Source: Gymnothorax reevesii (lineage: Eukaryota > Chordata > Actinopteri > Anguilliformes > Muraenidae). From it: a DNA stretch of 64,000 bases. This document shows, piece after piece, positions 44,320-56,100 of the stretch. The stretch's first letter is position 1; every line of letters starts with the position of its first letter. Below the pieces are notes generated by a model, which was given only the letters and a program-made list of their open reading frames with translations, was not told the origin of the DNA and ran no database searches. The translations under genes and the position numbers were made by a program. Location: positions 36,839,611 to 36,903,610 of the forward strand of contig CM056592.1 of assembly GCA_029721435.1 (NCBI GenBank), in the 5' to 3' direction.

Positions 44320-46482
44320 CCGGAATGAATATTTGTGGTCAAAATTTTATTACACTGGAGTGCATTTTCACATTTGAGGCGTGCACAGTTCAGATGCACA
44401 GAGGACAGGAAATTGAGGGCTGGACTCAGATGCAAGGATGGACTTGGTCGTATTTTTTATGCCGACTGCACAACAGGAAGCACAAACATTGCAAATGCAA
44501 AACAAAATTGAAACGAGGCTCCTTTAATACTATGAGTAATACAGACTCTGGGCTGAAGCTGCAGTAACAATGTATTACAAATATGAAAACAAAAGGAAGC
44601 GAAAAAGGAAGGTTTCTTAATAATAAAGTGCTGAAATGAACATGAACAGCACTAAGCTTAAAGAGTTTAGAGTTTTTTGACACGCAAGACAAACAAGACA
44701 AACAATGCGGCACAGGTGTGGATTTACAAGCCTTCACAATAAGACTGAGTGAAACTGGGACTTAAATACACTGTTACCACCCAGTGGCAGTGAGAAGCAG
44801 GTGTAAGTGGTAATTGAACAAGACTAAGTGCGCTTAGTATATGGCTGGGCCGCCTCTTCTCCGCCGGCTGACCAATCGATGAACTTCTTCCCCGCAGGCC
44901 AGCCAATCATTGAACTTGATCACTCAGGCAGTCAGTCACTCACACAGTGACTCAGACAGCGGCATTCGTTTATACGGGCTGGCCCAATAATGAATGAAGT
45001 GCAGTCCTGGTTTTGGTAGACTGGTGAGCTGGACAGCTGGAGGCGTGGCCTTACAGTCAGTGTGTCTCCTCTGAAACTACTGTATAACTAGAATGTGTTT
45101 TTACTCGTAAAAATGGATGTCTGTCCCCGGCCCCCTTCCCTGCCGAACCCACCGGACAGTCGGACAGCAAACAGGCACATACCAAAAGGCACCACTGCAG
45201 TAAGTTTGCAAAGTTTGGTGAAGATTATGCAAACGGTGGTGGAGTAATGCTCCAGACAAAAATTGGTTACGTTCGGACGGATGACGGACACATACCAAAA
45301 TGCTCCAATTCAGGACCTGAGTAGTAAGTGTGCTAAGTTCCATTAAAAAATGCTAACGGTATCTCCCCTCCATAACTGCATAACTGCCTGGACAGCTGTT
45401 TTGAGCATTTTTGTGGCTGTATGTATTTCTGTCCGTCTCTCAGTCTGACTATTTGTCTGTGTGAGGACAAGTCTTGTGAAGAGGGAAGCATCACAACCTT
45501 TTAAGGAGCAGCATTCTATCTTCTCAGACGAATTTTTGTGATAAAAAATTTGCTGAATTTGAATATGGGCGTGCTCTGAGTTCACGCTCACTAAACGCAA
45601 TATGATGGGGAATCCTGTGATGGCAAACTGCGTTATAATGAGGATTCCTGACGTAATAAAGACATCGAGTTTAAACGTTTCTTTCTCTGTGTGGCATGTA
45701 AAACAAACTTGAGTCTAAGAAATGTGCAATATAAATAAAACTCATTATTATTCTTATTATTGTTGTTGTTATTATTAATACAACGTTGTAATAATATTAA
45801 TATTATTATTATATAGCACTTCACTGCCAGAATGACAGAAAAATAAGTCTTAATATTTATTTTACATCCACTTCTTTCCTGGCCTCGCTGGCCCCAGTTA
45901 AATTTTGTGCCACTGCACCACTTTTTATAAGTCTATTCATAGGGATGTTGCCATTTCCCGAAATATTCATTGTTTTCGATCCAATAGATATTATGTAGCA
46001 AGAGATATGCTATATAGAAAAATAAGCAGATAAAGAGTGTTGTGCAAAACCACCGAATGTTCACTGCCATTCAAATAAACATCCTATTGTATATTCCACT
46101 TATTTTGGTGAATTCTTCCAACGTGAAATACAATAGCCAATAATGTAATAATGCAATAACTGCAATTAACGTACTAACTGCCAATAACTTAATTATTTTT
46201 CCATTCTAAGAGTAATTAAAGACGACAATGTAATAACTTTATAATAATGTAATAAAATTTCTGAACTAATAATGGAAAAAAAAACTTTGCGCATATTGTA
46301 GTAAGTTTCTACATTACTGGCTAGTTATTACATTATTAGTTGGGTTGAAAGAAAAATCATTAGAAATATGATAACTGTAGATAATGTAATCACTTTATTT
46401 AAGTCCTATTTGATGGCTACACCTTGTAGCCAACCCTTCCTGTCTCGTCTCTCAAATAGCTGCTCACAGACCTGATCACAAA
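44320..46482. other. Intergenic repeats without gene
   Basis: 44400-45060 has the base composition and layout of another decayed LTR-like repeat, but I could not align it block by block. 45741-45815 is an ATT/TTG microsatellite. 46130-46390 is AT-rich with several copies of TAATGTAATAA and GTTATTACATTA, probably a small palindromic element. Confidence 0.4.
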
Positions 46483-46540
46483 CACACACTCACACGCAGG
46501 CACACACATGCACGCGCACGCACACACGCACACGTACACC
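46483..46540. repeat. CA/CACG microsatellite
   Basis: Imperfect CACACA, CACGCG and CACACG repeats ending in CTCTCTCTCACACA. Confidence 0.85.
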
Positions 46541-46896
46541 TACTCTCTCTCACACAGAATTATGCCTGATAAATATTCTTCTGTAACTTGTTAGTTAGAC
46601 TTAGCTCAAACCCTGTCCTCTCCTCCTTAGCCATGAGAGTACCAAACAAAATTGTGAGCGCACGTTTGCACACCCAGTAGCTCTGATGCTATATAATATT
46701 AAATGTATACCACTTCCAAGATTTTTAGTTTCTGAATAAGAAAACTTCCATTTATTGTAGACAGAGAAATGTCATCTTTAATTTAACATATTTAATTGGC
46801 TTTTTCAAGCAAACTGTTTCCAACATACTTTGACATTCAGTTTCATCTCTCTCTATGCTTACTGAAACTAACATATGAAATGTTATATGAAAATGT

Positions 46897-47298
46897 ATGA
46901 CCAGATCAAAATATTTTCATATTTTTGTATTTGAAAAAAGTAATGGAACACTCAAGATACAGTCTAAAAAAGAGGCAAATAATATCTATCGTCCAACAGG
47001 CCTGATGGATCTGTTTGCTGGCCAATCAGAACAGAGCTCATTTAATAGCCAAGATGCCCTCTCAGAAAAGCTTGGTTTTCAGAGGGTTAGGAAAGACAGA
47101 ATTTCAAATTGCCTTGAAATCATGGATTTTATATTTTGTCTTGCTAATAATTGTATAAACCTCCATTTGGGACGCCAAAGAATATTATATCTTGCCAAAA
47201 AATGCATTGAATGGGGGCTTAGATACATTAAGCTTTGCGCCAAAGAGGAAGGCTACGATATGAGATTGCATAGGCGGCAATTAGCAGAAGTTTATTGA
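46897..47298 (+). CDS. Unrecognised ORF, 133 codons
   Basis: The longest clean + frame in the 39-53 kb interval that no other feature explains. From about codon 30 the translation looks protein-like rather than random: IYRPTGLMDLFAGQSEQSS, then GFQRVRKDRISNCLEIMDFI and GRQRILYLAKKCIEWGLRYI. It is helix-rich with basic patches and ends in EVY followed by TGA. No domain is recognised. Gypsy fragments lie about 600 bp downstream on the other strand, so a transposon origin is likely. A chance ORF is possible. Confidence 0.3.
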   Translation: MTRSKYFHIFVFEKSNGTLKIQSKKEANNIYRPTGLMDLFAGQSEQSSFNSQDALSEKLGFQRVRKDRISNCLEIMDFIFCLANNCINLHLGRQRILYLAKKCIEWGLRYIKLCAKEEGYDMRLHRRQLAEVY

Positions 47299-47869
47299 AA
47301 CTCCATCTTGAAGTACAGTACAAAAGAATGTTATATAGTTAATGCTACTGAAGATTGTATTTAGATAAAGTTTAGATTTCTTTCCCAATTAATCAATAAG
47401 ATAATTGCTGCTCATATTTTTCTTGTGTTGTAGCCTACAACTTGCCAAGAAGCTGGTGTCATAGACCCGAGAGATTAAATCCAATAGTATTTTATCAAGT
47501 TTATTGTACTGGTAAATTTGCAAACACGTGGTGAACAATACAAATAAAAACCAGCAGCTGAAGTCTGTGGTTCTGTCTGGTACCAGCATGGCAAGAGTCC
47601 CTAAAGATGGAGGTTTAAACGAAAACAAAGTGGGTTGTCCTTTACAGTAAAGATTGAACTGATTGGATACAAAAGGACAAATGGTAGAGAAAACCAATGA
47701 ATGATCAACAGATGGGGGTTGGAGGGACATTGAAAAGATAACAATGGGAGTGGATTGGTTGAATAGCCAGGTACAGACAGAATGATGGGTAATGGGGGGA
47801 GAAGGGAGCCTCCTTCCACCACTCTGGACTGTAAGGACCTCATCAATGATTTAGCTCCCATGAAAGCGC

Positions 47870-47949
47870 GACAGATGGTGACTGTCTACAGGGGCACAGC
47901 TTTGGGGTACCTGGTGGCATAGTTCACGATCACCAGGATGTATTAGTTC
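47870..47949 (-). mobile_element. Gypsy-type integrase fragment
   Basis: On the minus strand from 47945 the frame reads ILVIVNYATRYPKAVPL then a stop. This is the segment of a Gypsy integrase core around its first catalytic Asp, which here is Asn (VNYATRY). Only this short piece survives. It abuts the repeat at 47950. Confidence 0.7.
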
Positions 47950-48554
47950 CAGTGGCGGCTGGTGAACTGGCAAGAGGGGATGCTCAAACCCATTGCTTAA
48001 AAATCATGATTGGTAATGAACTGTTTTCAATCATTCATTTAAATTACCATTACAGAAACTCTGAATACTCTCAACATTATCAGGTGTGGCCAGTTTTCAT
48101 TAATAACGCACACCTGTCAACTCTCACGCATTCGGCGTCAGTTTTAGTGGCGTATTTACGTTCCCCTGCTGTAGATTTAAATTAAGCAAATACGCGTCCA
48201 GCTGAATGATTGTCGTCCTACCTAATTGGGGAGAACAAGCGACACCTGTTAAGTGCGGAGCGATATGGGAGTGAATCTTTAGTTAATCATGAAAATTACT
48301 GAGAGCAGGTCAGGACTGATAATTGCTTAAAATGGATGTTTTGTCCACCCCAATTCTCCGTTATACTGAATTTACTCCATGATTTCATCACAGTTAGATC
48401 GCATATGGTGAGAAACTGTGTCTTCAGATGCCAATTACGAAAATTGGAAAACGTGTCAATAAAGGAAAATGATTGAGAACTAGCCAGGACTATCCTAATT
48501 GTCATAAAGGGACGTGTCTGTGCCCCCCAATTCCCGGTTCTAGAACTGCCACTG
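47950..48554. mobile_element. hAT-like element (relative of 31403-32136) wedged in a Gypsy remnant
   Basis: It starts CAGTGGCGGCTGG and ends GTTCTAGAACTGCCACTG. The stretch 48160-48540 is collinear with 31730-32110: AATGATTGTCGTC, GGGGAGAACAA, ATGGATGTTTTGT, TTGTCATAAAGGGA. A fragment CAACTCTCACGCATTCGGCG at about 48118 belongs to the 19869-20425 family. No 8-bp duplication flanks it (ATTAGTTC / GGTCCATC). Confidence 0.6.
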
Positions 48555-48990
48555 GGTCCATCGCCACCTGGCCGATGATCTTGCTGGCCAGCAGTAGCTC
48601 TGCCTGCAGCCATTGCACTCCTAAATGGGTCAGCTCGGCTAGCTGGCTATATGCGAGGAGTCCAGGTTGGTAGAGCCAGATAATTGTGATCTTCAGAGGG
48701 AGGTAGATCAAAATACCCGTGTTGCACTGTTCCCTTCAGGAAGGGAGCAATTATGCTGACCCCCTCATCCTGGTCCCACATCCGTCTTTCTGCGACTCTT
48801 TCAAAGGTCTGGAGGTAGCCCACCGCCTCATCTTCTTCAATCATCTTTGTTAATAATTCCCGGGGACTTCCCATCCTCTGCTGGGGTCGTTTCTGTCGGG
48901 TATCCTCTGATCAAGCCACCTGCTGTGCCACAGTCTGAGAAGCCCGCTGGTCCCCCAGGTGGTTTCAACCAATGCCCGCATCAGGTCCTC
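48555..48990 (-). mobile_element. Gypsy-type gag fragment
   Basis: Minus-strand frames start MEDLMRALVETT near 48997, shift frame, and continue LLTKMIEEDEAVGYLQTFER, then APFLKGTVQHGYFDLPPSED and WLQAELLLASKIIGQVAMD. This is the gag type found in fish Gypsy elements. At least two frameshifts break it. It stops exactly at the border with the 47950-48554 element. No protease or reverse transcriptase remains nearby. Confidence 0.75.
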
Positions 48991-50039
48991 CATTGTGGCC
49001 CTGTTTGGTAATCAGAGAAAAAAAAAAAACACTGCAATACTGCCATGGAAAGCACTTACACCTGGACTGGCATACTAATCAATGCCAGTCTAGAATGAGT
49101 AAAGGCTTACTCATTTCTCTATGCCTGTGTCAGTGCCCGAATTCTCCACCAGTCATGGCGAATCACCAGAAAAGCAGGCATAGACAGGGCAACAGGTTGG
49201 CGAGAGTCCAGCCCACTGGATGGTAATTTTGTTCAAAGGAATAAATCAAAAGACCATAAACTCCTTTTTTTCTAATAGCCGGCTAGATAACAGTTATATT
49301 TGGTCTGAGGAACTCAATTGAAAATAAGCGAACAAAAATTATCCATTATTTCTATCTCACGTAGCTAAAGTTGAACCACGAGCATTTATGTTATACCAAA
49401 TATAACTGTTAGCTAGCTAGGCTAGCGAACTAGCTAGCTAAGCAAGCAAACTAACGTTATCTAGCTAGAAAGCCTTTTTGCTGACTTATGCCTGTGATCC
49501 TCTTATGCTTTCAAAGCATCCACGTGCAAGAGATCGTGGCCAGTCGGAAGCGTTTGGAAGTGCCGGGAACCATCCGAAACTCGCAGAAACAATCGCAGAA
49601 AGTCGGAGTGATTGTGAAAAAAATTTTATCCCATGATACACTAACGCTAGCACTTCCGATTGATTTTAGCCAACGTCAACAATAAAGATGGTGGTTGTTT
49701 TTGAAAACGGTTTCAAAATGGCTAATTACAGTGGAAATATTCGCCACCTAGTTTGCACCTGACGAACCAATACTCCCGCGTCGTTCCGACAACTCATGCC
49801 TTCTGACGATCCGCATGATCTGATCCAGTCCAAACCTGTCTTATTTACGCGGAAGGAACAGGTTGGAAGTCATGATCCACCTACGTCTCGTGCATAACAA
49901 AAATTTCCACTTGTAATGGCTTGTAACTGGTTGTTAGGGGAGAATCGGGACAATTGGAGGCCTCAAAATCGTAAGTGGATCACGGGCATAAGCCATAGTG
50001 GCTCAGATTACTTCTGTTGTGTTGATGTCTAAATACATT
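48991..50039. other. Intergenic, no gene seen
   Basis: Contains GCTAGCTA-rich simple sequence at 49395-49470. I see nothing classifiable. Confidence 0.5.
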
Positions 50040-50225
50040 GTTTCTCTCTAACATTTGCTTTTGTGGTTTGCGTGTTTTTGACTTTGCATCGTTTCTGTTT
50101 TTGCAGCGAGTTTCTCGGATTAGGGATGTTTTAAGCCGTTGCAGAGCGTTTTTCTCTTGCATTTGCTTTTGCAGTTCGTGTGTTTTTGAATTTGCATCTT
50201 TTTTGTATTTGGCCGTTGCAGCGCG
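50040..50225. repeat. Two imperfect tandem units
   Basis: TTTCTCTCTAACATTTGCTTTTG...GTGTTTTTGACTTTGCATC is followed by TTTTTCTCTTGCATTTGCTTTTG...GTGTTTTTGAATTTGCATC. The units are about 110 bp and non-coding. Confidence 0.6.
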
Positions 50226-50324
50226 TTGTCCATTTTTAGAGACAGAAATACATTTTCGCATGGCTTCAAATTCTTTCTTGAAATGTATTCTAGAGAATTC
50301 ATGCATCCTATTTCTTTTTCTTTT

Positions 50325-50802
50325 TTCTTCTTAAATTTGGCATCTCCAATCCCGCCCGAATCTGGAATGCCCAAGTGGTGAACCATGTACAAAGCTTGCT
50401 CGTATGCGACCCCTTGCTGCTAACTCAGGAGAGTGAGGACATTTCACGGCTCTCCTCCGAAGCAAGCGCGTGTCAGCCACTGCCTGTTATACATTCATTG
50501 GTCGAATCTACGCAAGTTCAAAACGAGGGCGGAGGATACCGGAATACATGAACAGACTTAGAATCCTCCTGACGAGCGCCCGTCTGGCCAACAGGCGGCG
50601 CTTGAGCAACAAACAAAGCTGATTATTTATTTCCCTTTTCAGGCAGTCCCTTCCCAATTTGAAACCCTGTAGCGCGATGACCAATTTTGCGGTACTCTGA
50701 AAAAGCTGCCGACCACTGCCGGTTGGTACGACCGGGGCTCGAACCCCCGACGCAATAGTCACTTTTCCACTGTAACGCAGTGCCTTAACCGAGTGAGCTA
50801 AA
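50325..50802 (-). mobile_element. tRNA-derived SINE, copy 2, with intact promoter head
   Basis: Read on the minus strand from 50800: TAGCTCACTCGGTTAAGGC (A box) and GGGTTCGAGCCCCGGTCG (B box), the tRNA-like pol III promoter. The body GTTGGCCAGACGGGCGCTCG ... GGTCGCATACGAGC follows, then a tail GATGCCAAATTTAAG and A/G-rich end. It matches 4918-5362 throughout. Confidence 0.85.
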
Positions 50803-53010
50803 TATAAAATAAATATATTTTGAATATAGTTCCTTTCTCTTTGTGAAGCACCTTGGTCCTGACCGCACCACTGAAGTGCTTTTTAAAGCTGATCTTTGAG
50901 TTACATATCGCAATTGTGCTACCAATACCACCAAATTTAGATATATAATCAAATTTTATTCATGCTATGAGGTAATTGGCTCTCAAAATTCAAACATTTT
51001 TGCGAGCAGGATCCCCATTTCCGGGGAAATACATGGGGTCTGACTAATAATTGGAAAACAATCAGTCACGTCAGTGGAATAAGTGAGTTTCAAGTTTAAG
51101 CGCCGCAAGGGCTGCTGCGTAATGTCAAAGGTCAAGGCACATGAACATTGCGCACTCCCAGGATCATGACAGCAAATTAAGAACAAGTGTGCCTGTGGAG
51201 ATGGGATAGATTGCAGCAGTTCCTCCGTGACTGGGGTTTGTCAGTGACAGGGAGAGTGGAAGAGCTGAGAGCTCTAGTGCATGGTGCCCAGTTTCTCAGT
51301 GTACCACTAACAACTACAGCAAAGGAGAAGAACCAGCCAGGAGCAGATCAGTGCAGGAGTCTGTTTACAGTCCACGGCGTCACCTAATCCGATCCATTTG
51401 CCGACCTCACATACGGTTGGTTCGGTATCTTACTGCATTGTGTGTGTGGTCCACATGGGAAACATTGAACGAAATTTAAAAAAAAAAAACATGCAGGTGT
51501 TAAAACATTGCCTGTCTTTGTTTTTTGAAAATGATCATATTTTGAATTTGCTGTCAAACTGGCAATGACAGCGATGGCGATTAAAGGTAATGCAGCGTGC
51601 ATGTCACAGATGAAAAAACGTTTAATTAATGTTGGGATGAAAATTTAGCAATATATTAGCGAAGAACAATGAATATGAGCAGTTTTCACCTTTGTGGTGC
51701 ATTGTTGAGGGTTTACTTTGGCCAGTTTGACAGAATTTGTGTGGAAACGTTCGGTAAGTTAATGACGGCCAGTACCGATACATATTTCTCATTATGTTTG
51801 CAAGGATCAGGACTGCGTACGGGAAACAGACAAACTATGGAAATTTCCTTTATAAAATTCAGAAAAGAATTCTTTAAAATCATCGATTACACATTTTCTC
51901 AGTCAAGGGCTTGGGGAACCGACTGTAATTGACTAATTTTCGACTACAGTCGGTCATTAGCACTACACTAGTTAAAACTGTCAGTCAGGAACAATACCAC
52001 TGCAATGGCGTCTGCAGTTTGTTTATGAGCTTTGACCTGTGACCCTGTAGTGTTACTTGGCTCCCCTGACATGTGCACTGATAAGTTGAAACTCGCTTAT
52101 TCTGTGTGCAATAAAACTACCTTACTATCTGGCTTACAACCTAGCAAGAGAGAGAATTTTTAGTCCCAGGTAAATAAGCTTTGAGCTAACCTTAATGTTT
52201 TGTACAGATTGTGGAATTTCCCAAACTGAATAAATACTGCAGAAATAAACACAAAATGCTTACCTATATCAACGATGTTGGATAAACATATATATATATG
52301 TTTTATCAGTGGATAAAAATATATATATATTTATATTTTTCCAGGCTGACGTAGTCATCTTTAAATGAAAACATTTTAATAATTCTGGACTGCTGTAAAG
52401 CCCAAAAGTCAAAATAAAATGAAAAAAAAAATTTTTTTTAAATGGAGGGGGAACTGCAAAAAGACATTTCACTTTTTAGAGGAAAGGACCTGATCCCAAC
52501 CCCCCCCCAATTTATTTTTCTTTTTTAATTAATTTATTTATTTATTATAATTGCACTTGTTGAGCAGGACAAACGCTTTAAATTGATGTAAGGCCCATAC
52601 ATTCCAAACGAATTTCTCCTTGAACGGCAGCAAAAGTGGGCGACAATCTTTGATGCACTAACACATCGTTTATTTCTGCGTCAGAATCTTAAATTGTATG
52701 GATGTATCTCAATAAGACGGTCGTGTTTGGGGGCGTTGCTGTCCACTAGTCATTTTGTATTAGATTGCGCAATTTTTGATTGATTGCACATGAGAGAGGT
52801 TACATCATACCGTCACTTAGTCGGATTAGGAGAAGCAGGCAGAAAAGCGCATGAGCGCAGCGCATATGCGCATAGAGATGCGGCATTGCAGAATGCGGAA
52901 GAGCTTGACGCCTCAATATTACTTTTGTGTATGCCCAGTGCCCACCTGCCCTTTTCTCCATTTTTAATCCTGCTTATTCTTGCTTTAAATGCAACGCTTA
53001 TGCTAGCGTT
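50803..53010. other. Region upstream of gene B
   Basis: 51190-51387 holds a + frame reading LQQFLRDWGLSVTGRVEELR, which looks like a SAP-type DNA-binding helix pair. It is too short to call a gene and may derive from a transposon. 52285-52345 is an AT-rich palindromic repeat. The stretch 52790-53010 contains short upstream ATGs and may hold the gene B promoter and 5' UTR; no TATA box stands out. Confidence 0.45.
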
Positions 53011-53117
53011 ATGACGACACCGCATTTAAAGCAGTTGATTTTTACTGTTTTGGTCATCTGTTTCCTGATCTACAGCTTAAGAAAGCAGTCGGATATCGAG
53101 AGATTACAATGCGACCG
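53011..53117 (+). CDS. st6galnac2: Gene B exon 1: cytoplasmic tail and signal-anchor
   Basis: The ATG at 53011 is the first in frame and has G at -3. It reads MTTPHLKQ, then [15 protein letters not shown], then [12 protein letters not shown]. Basic residues flank a hydrophobic span of 15 residues, the pattern of a type II Golgi anchor. Donor CG|GTGAGT, phase 2; joined to exon 2 it makes CGG (R). The first Met and the acceptor phase of gene A exon 2 agree with this structure. Confidence 0.88.
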
Positions 53118-56100
53118 GTGAGTTTTGGAATTGCACTGAAAACTTAAATTCATTGTATCTTTCTTAGTTTTGTCGATACTCCTCCTCAGAATGAATACGA
53201 GCCTAATTGTCACATGGAACTTTACCTAGTGCCTCCTCAGCTACCTTGTTGCAAAAAGGATATTGATTAAATTAGCCTGTTACAAATAAAGAGAGAAACT
53301 ATTTTTAAAAATTCAATAAAAACTTGATTGCTTTAGATAAACGGAAGAACGTTCACTACCTGATGCTTGCGTCTGCCTTTATTGGAAGAGTATTGGAAGA
53401 GTATTAATCAGTGTATGTCGCTTAAGATAGACGTTTTTTCGTACAATATGTGCATTTTGATAATGAAAGAGATCATGAGAAGTAGAAGAGCAAGTTTTGG
53501 TCGTCTTTGGTTTTGGCGGGGGGGAAATTCGTGGACTTTGGATTTTTATGGTATCTTGCTTGTTCGTGTAACAACTTGAGGCGCGTTTCCCAAAAGCGTT
53601 GTTGCAACTTACGTAGTTCGTCCATTCACAGTCAATGGGCCCCAATTACGTAAGTTAGCATCTGAGACTTTGGGAAACGCACCCCCGGTATCCAAGGGTG
53701 TTGAAAGGGCACCAGGAGTGTGATGGAACACAAAGGACCCAGGTGCAGGAATGTGAATTAATCGAATAAAAAAGAGCATAAATAACACAAATACAAAATT
53801 TCAAGGGAAATAACAAAAAGGGAGCACTAACAACAAAAAGAGTTTTACAAGCCGAGCCTAGCTGCTATGAGAGGGCAAAACCAAGGTTGAAATCAACAAT
53901 GGGATGATAATTCTCTCAGGCAGTGGTGGTCAACCCTGGTCCTGGAGGTCTGCTGGCTTTTGATTTTACTTGGCACTTCATTGATGAATTAAAGCAGCAG
54001 TTGATTGCACACTTAACTCATCTCACGTGGTGGCTTAGGTTTAAAAATGGTGGAGAAAACCAAACTCAGCACACCCTGTGCTGTTAGCAATACTCCAGCA
54101 CTAGGGGAATAATAAGCCAATCAATCAATTACCAGGAACTACCCACAAGACTCATAGAGCCAATTAAGCAGACATGCAGGCTGTGACAGCAGTCGATGTG
54201 GAAACCAAGATTTGTCAATGTAGTCAGACATTTAGCATATTTGTAATACAGACTAAGTTGAGCAGGGGTGTCAAACTGACCCGTAAACGGGCCAAGAGGC
54301 TGCAGGTCTTCAATCCTACCAAGCAGAAGCTCACCTGAAAGCACGGATTTAATCAACTGATCTAGGCCTGCACAACTGATTAGTTGTATCAGGTGCGCTT
54401 CTGCATTGTTGGAGTGAAAACCTGCAGCCTCTTGGCCCGTTTACGGTTCAGTTTGACACCCCTGAAGTAGAGGTACAAAGTAAATATAAAAGTTTATAGG
54501 GCAGGGGTAGCAAGCCCTCATCCTGAAGAGCCACAGGGTGTGCCGAGTTTGGTTTTTTGAGTAGACTATTGGTGTTTATGACTGTCAAATAATATTCAAT
54601 CTATAGATTAATTTTACTTTGATTTGGCCCAGACACTTAAGTAATCTCCACTAATCCGTCATACAGGACTGACACATTTGCAGGGTCAGCAATTTTCCGT
54701 CAGACTTCCTCTCTGGGCTGAATAGCAGAAACAGTGTTGCTTTTTGCGGTCATTATATTTTAATATTCTTCGTAACTGTCCATAATTATAACCTTGTTCC
54801 TCCTTGGAGAAATATACAGCAGGCAATGGGTCCATTCTTGTGTGGAAGAAGCGACAGGTGACTCGTGGAACGGCCCTTTTATGGGAGCCTGCTCAGAGCC
54901 TAAAGCACAAAGCTTAAGTCAATAAAGAAAGATTATAACCACTGTCGTAGTACCAAGTATCTCTGATTGTGAGTTCAGGGTTTGTTGAGCCGGCTCACTC
55001 AAACAAAGCCTGTTTTGTAGTATATCCCCCACCCCCAAGCTCAGGGTACTCATAATACCACATTTCCAACACCTCTCAGGAGACGACCCCCTCAGACCTG
55101 AATTACTTGTAGCCACAGGAAAAATAATTTCTTTTTTTTTTATTACTTCTATTAAATTTTGAAATGAGACTCTAAAAAAAATCAAAAGTCAGTTATTTGT
55201 GATGGACACCAGGCCCAACCATTTGTGAAATCTCAGCCTGTCTGCCTGCAAGCCTATCTCCAAATCTAGTAATCATTTATCCTAGGAGCCATTAAAAACA
55301 CACGGGTGGGGTATGTATATTTGCTGCAAATTGAAGATTCCGGACTGCTACCCAAAATGTTTGTGAAATGAGGGGCCTTTTTTTTGGTTGGCTTTTTGTA
55401 AGCTAATGACTGCACCCAAAAGAGGAAGCCAAGCATCGCTGCACATCTAAAAAAACTCAATGTTCATTTATACTGAAATGCTCAGCGCGTCCCTGTGGCG
55501 CGCGTCAGGATTACGATACTATGCGCTTTTCTTTATTTATACTCGCATCTCATTGGAAAAGCAATAAAAATCGATAGATGCTTCAATATGCCGCAAATAC
55601 AGTACAGACCTCACCCGTACATTTTTAATGGCTCAGAGTATAGATCATTTATATTCACTCTGGTACGAATTGTGAAAATTGTGGGGTGCCCCAGTGGCTC
55701 ATCGGTCTAAGCGCGCACCATAAATGCTGTGGCCTTCCTGCGGCGACCCAGCTCGATTCTGGCTCGGGTCATGTGCCGCAAGCCTTCCCTGTTCTTCTCC
55801 CCAACCTTCCTGACTCTCTCCACTGTGCAACTGTCAAATAAAGGAGAAAATCCCAAAAATAATCTTTAAAAAAAAAAAAGAATTGTGAAAATTGAAAGGT
55901 AATGAATATATTTTGGGCCCCTCACATATCTCTCGTACATCTAAAATTCTACTCTTTCCAACTATGGAAATCCTGCCATTTGAGTCCCGCTCCATCCTAA
56001 TTCTCTTCCTTCCGCTCCAAAGACTCAATTACCGACAGATTTCCATCAGCCAGAAGTTCCTGTGTTCCCTGAATATTGTTATGGCTCAGCTCAGAAGCCT

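Noticed and set aside
51187..51387. SAP-like helix pair in a 66-codon ORF.
   Set aside because: Only one short motif, no neighbouring coding sequence, and GC-biased helices can arise by chance; kept as a note in the regional entry.
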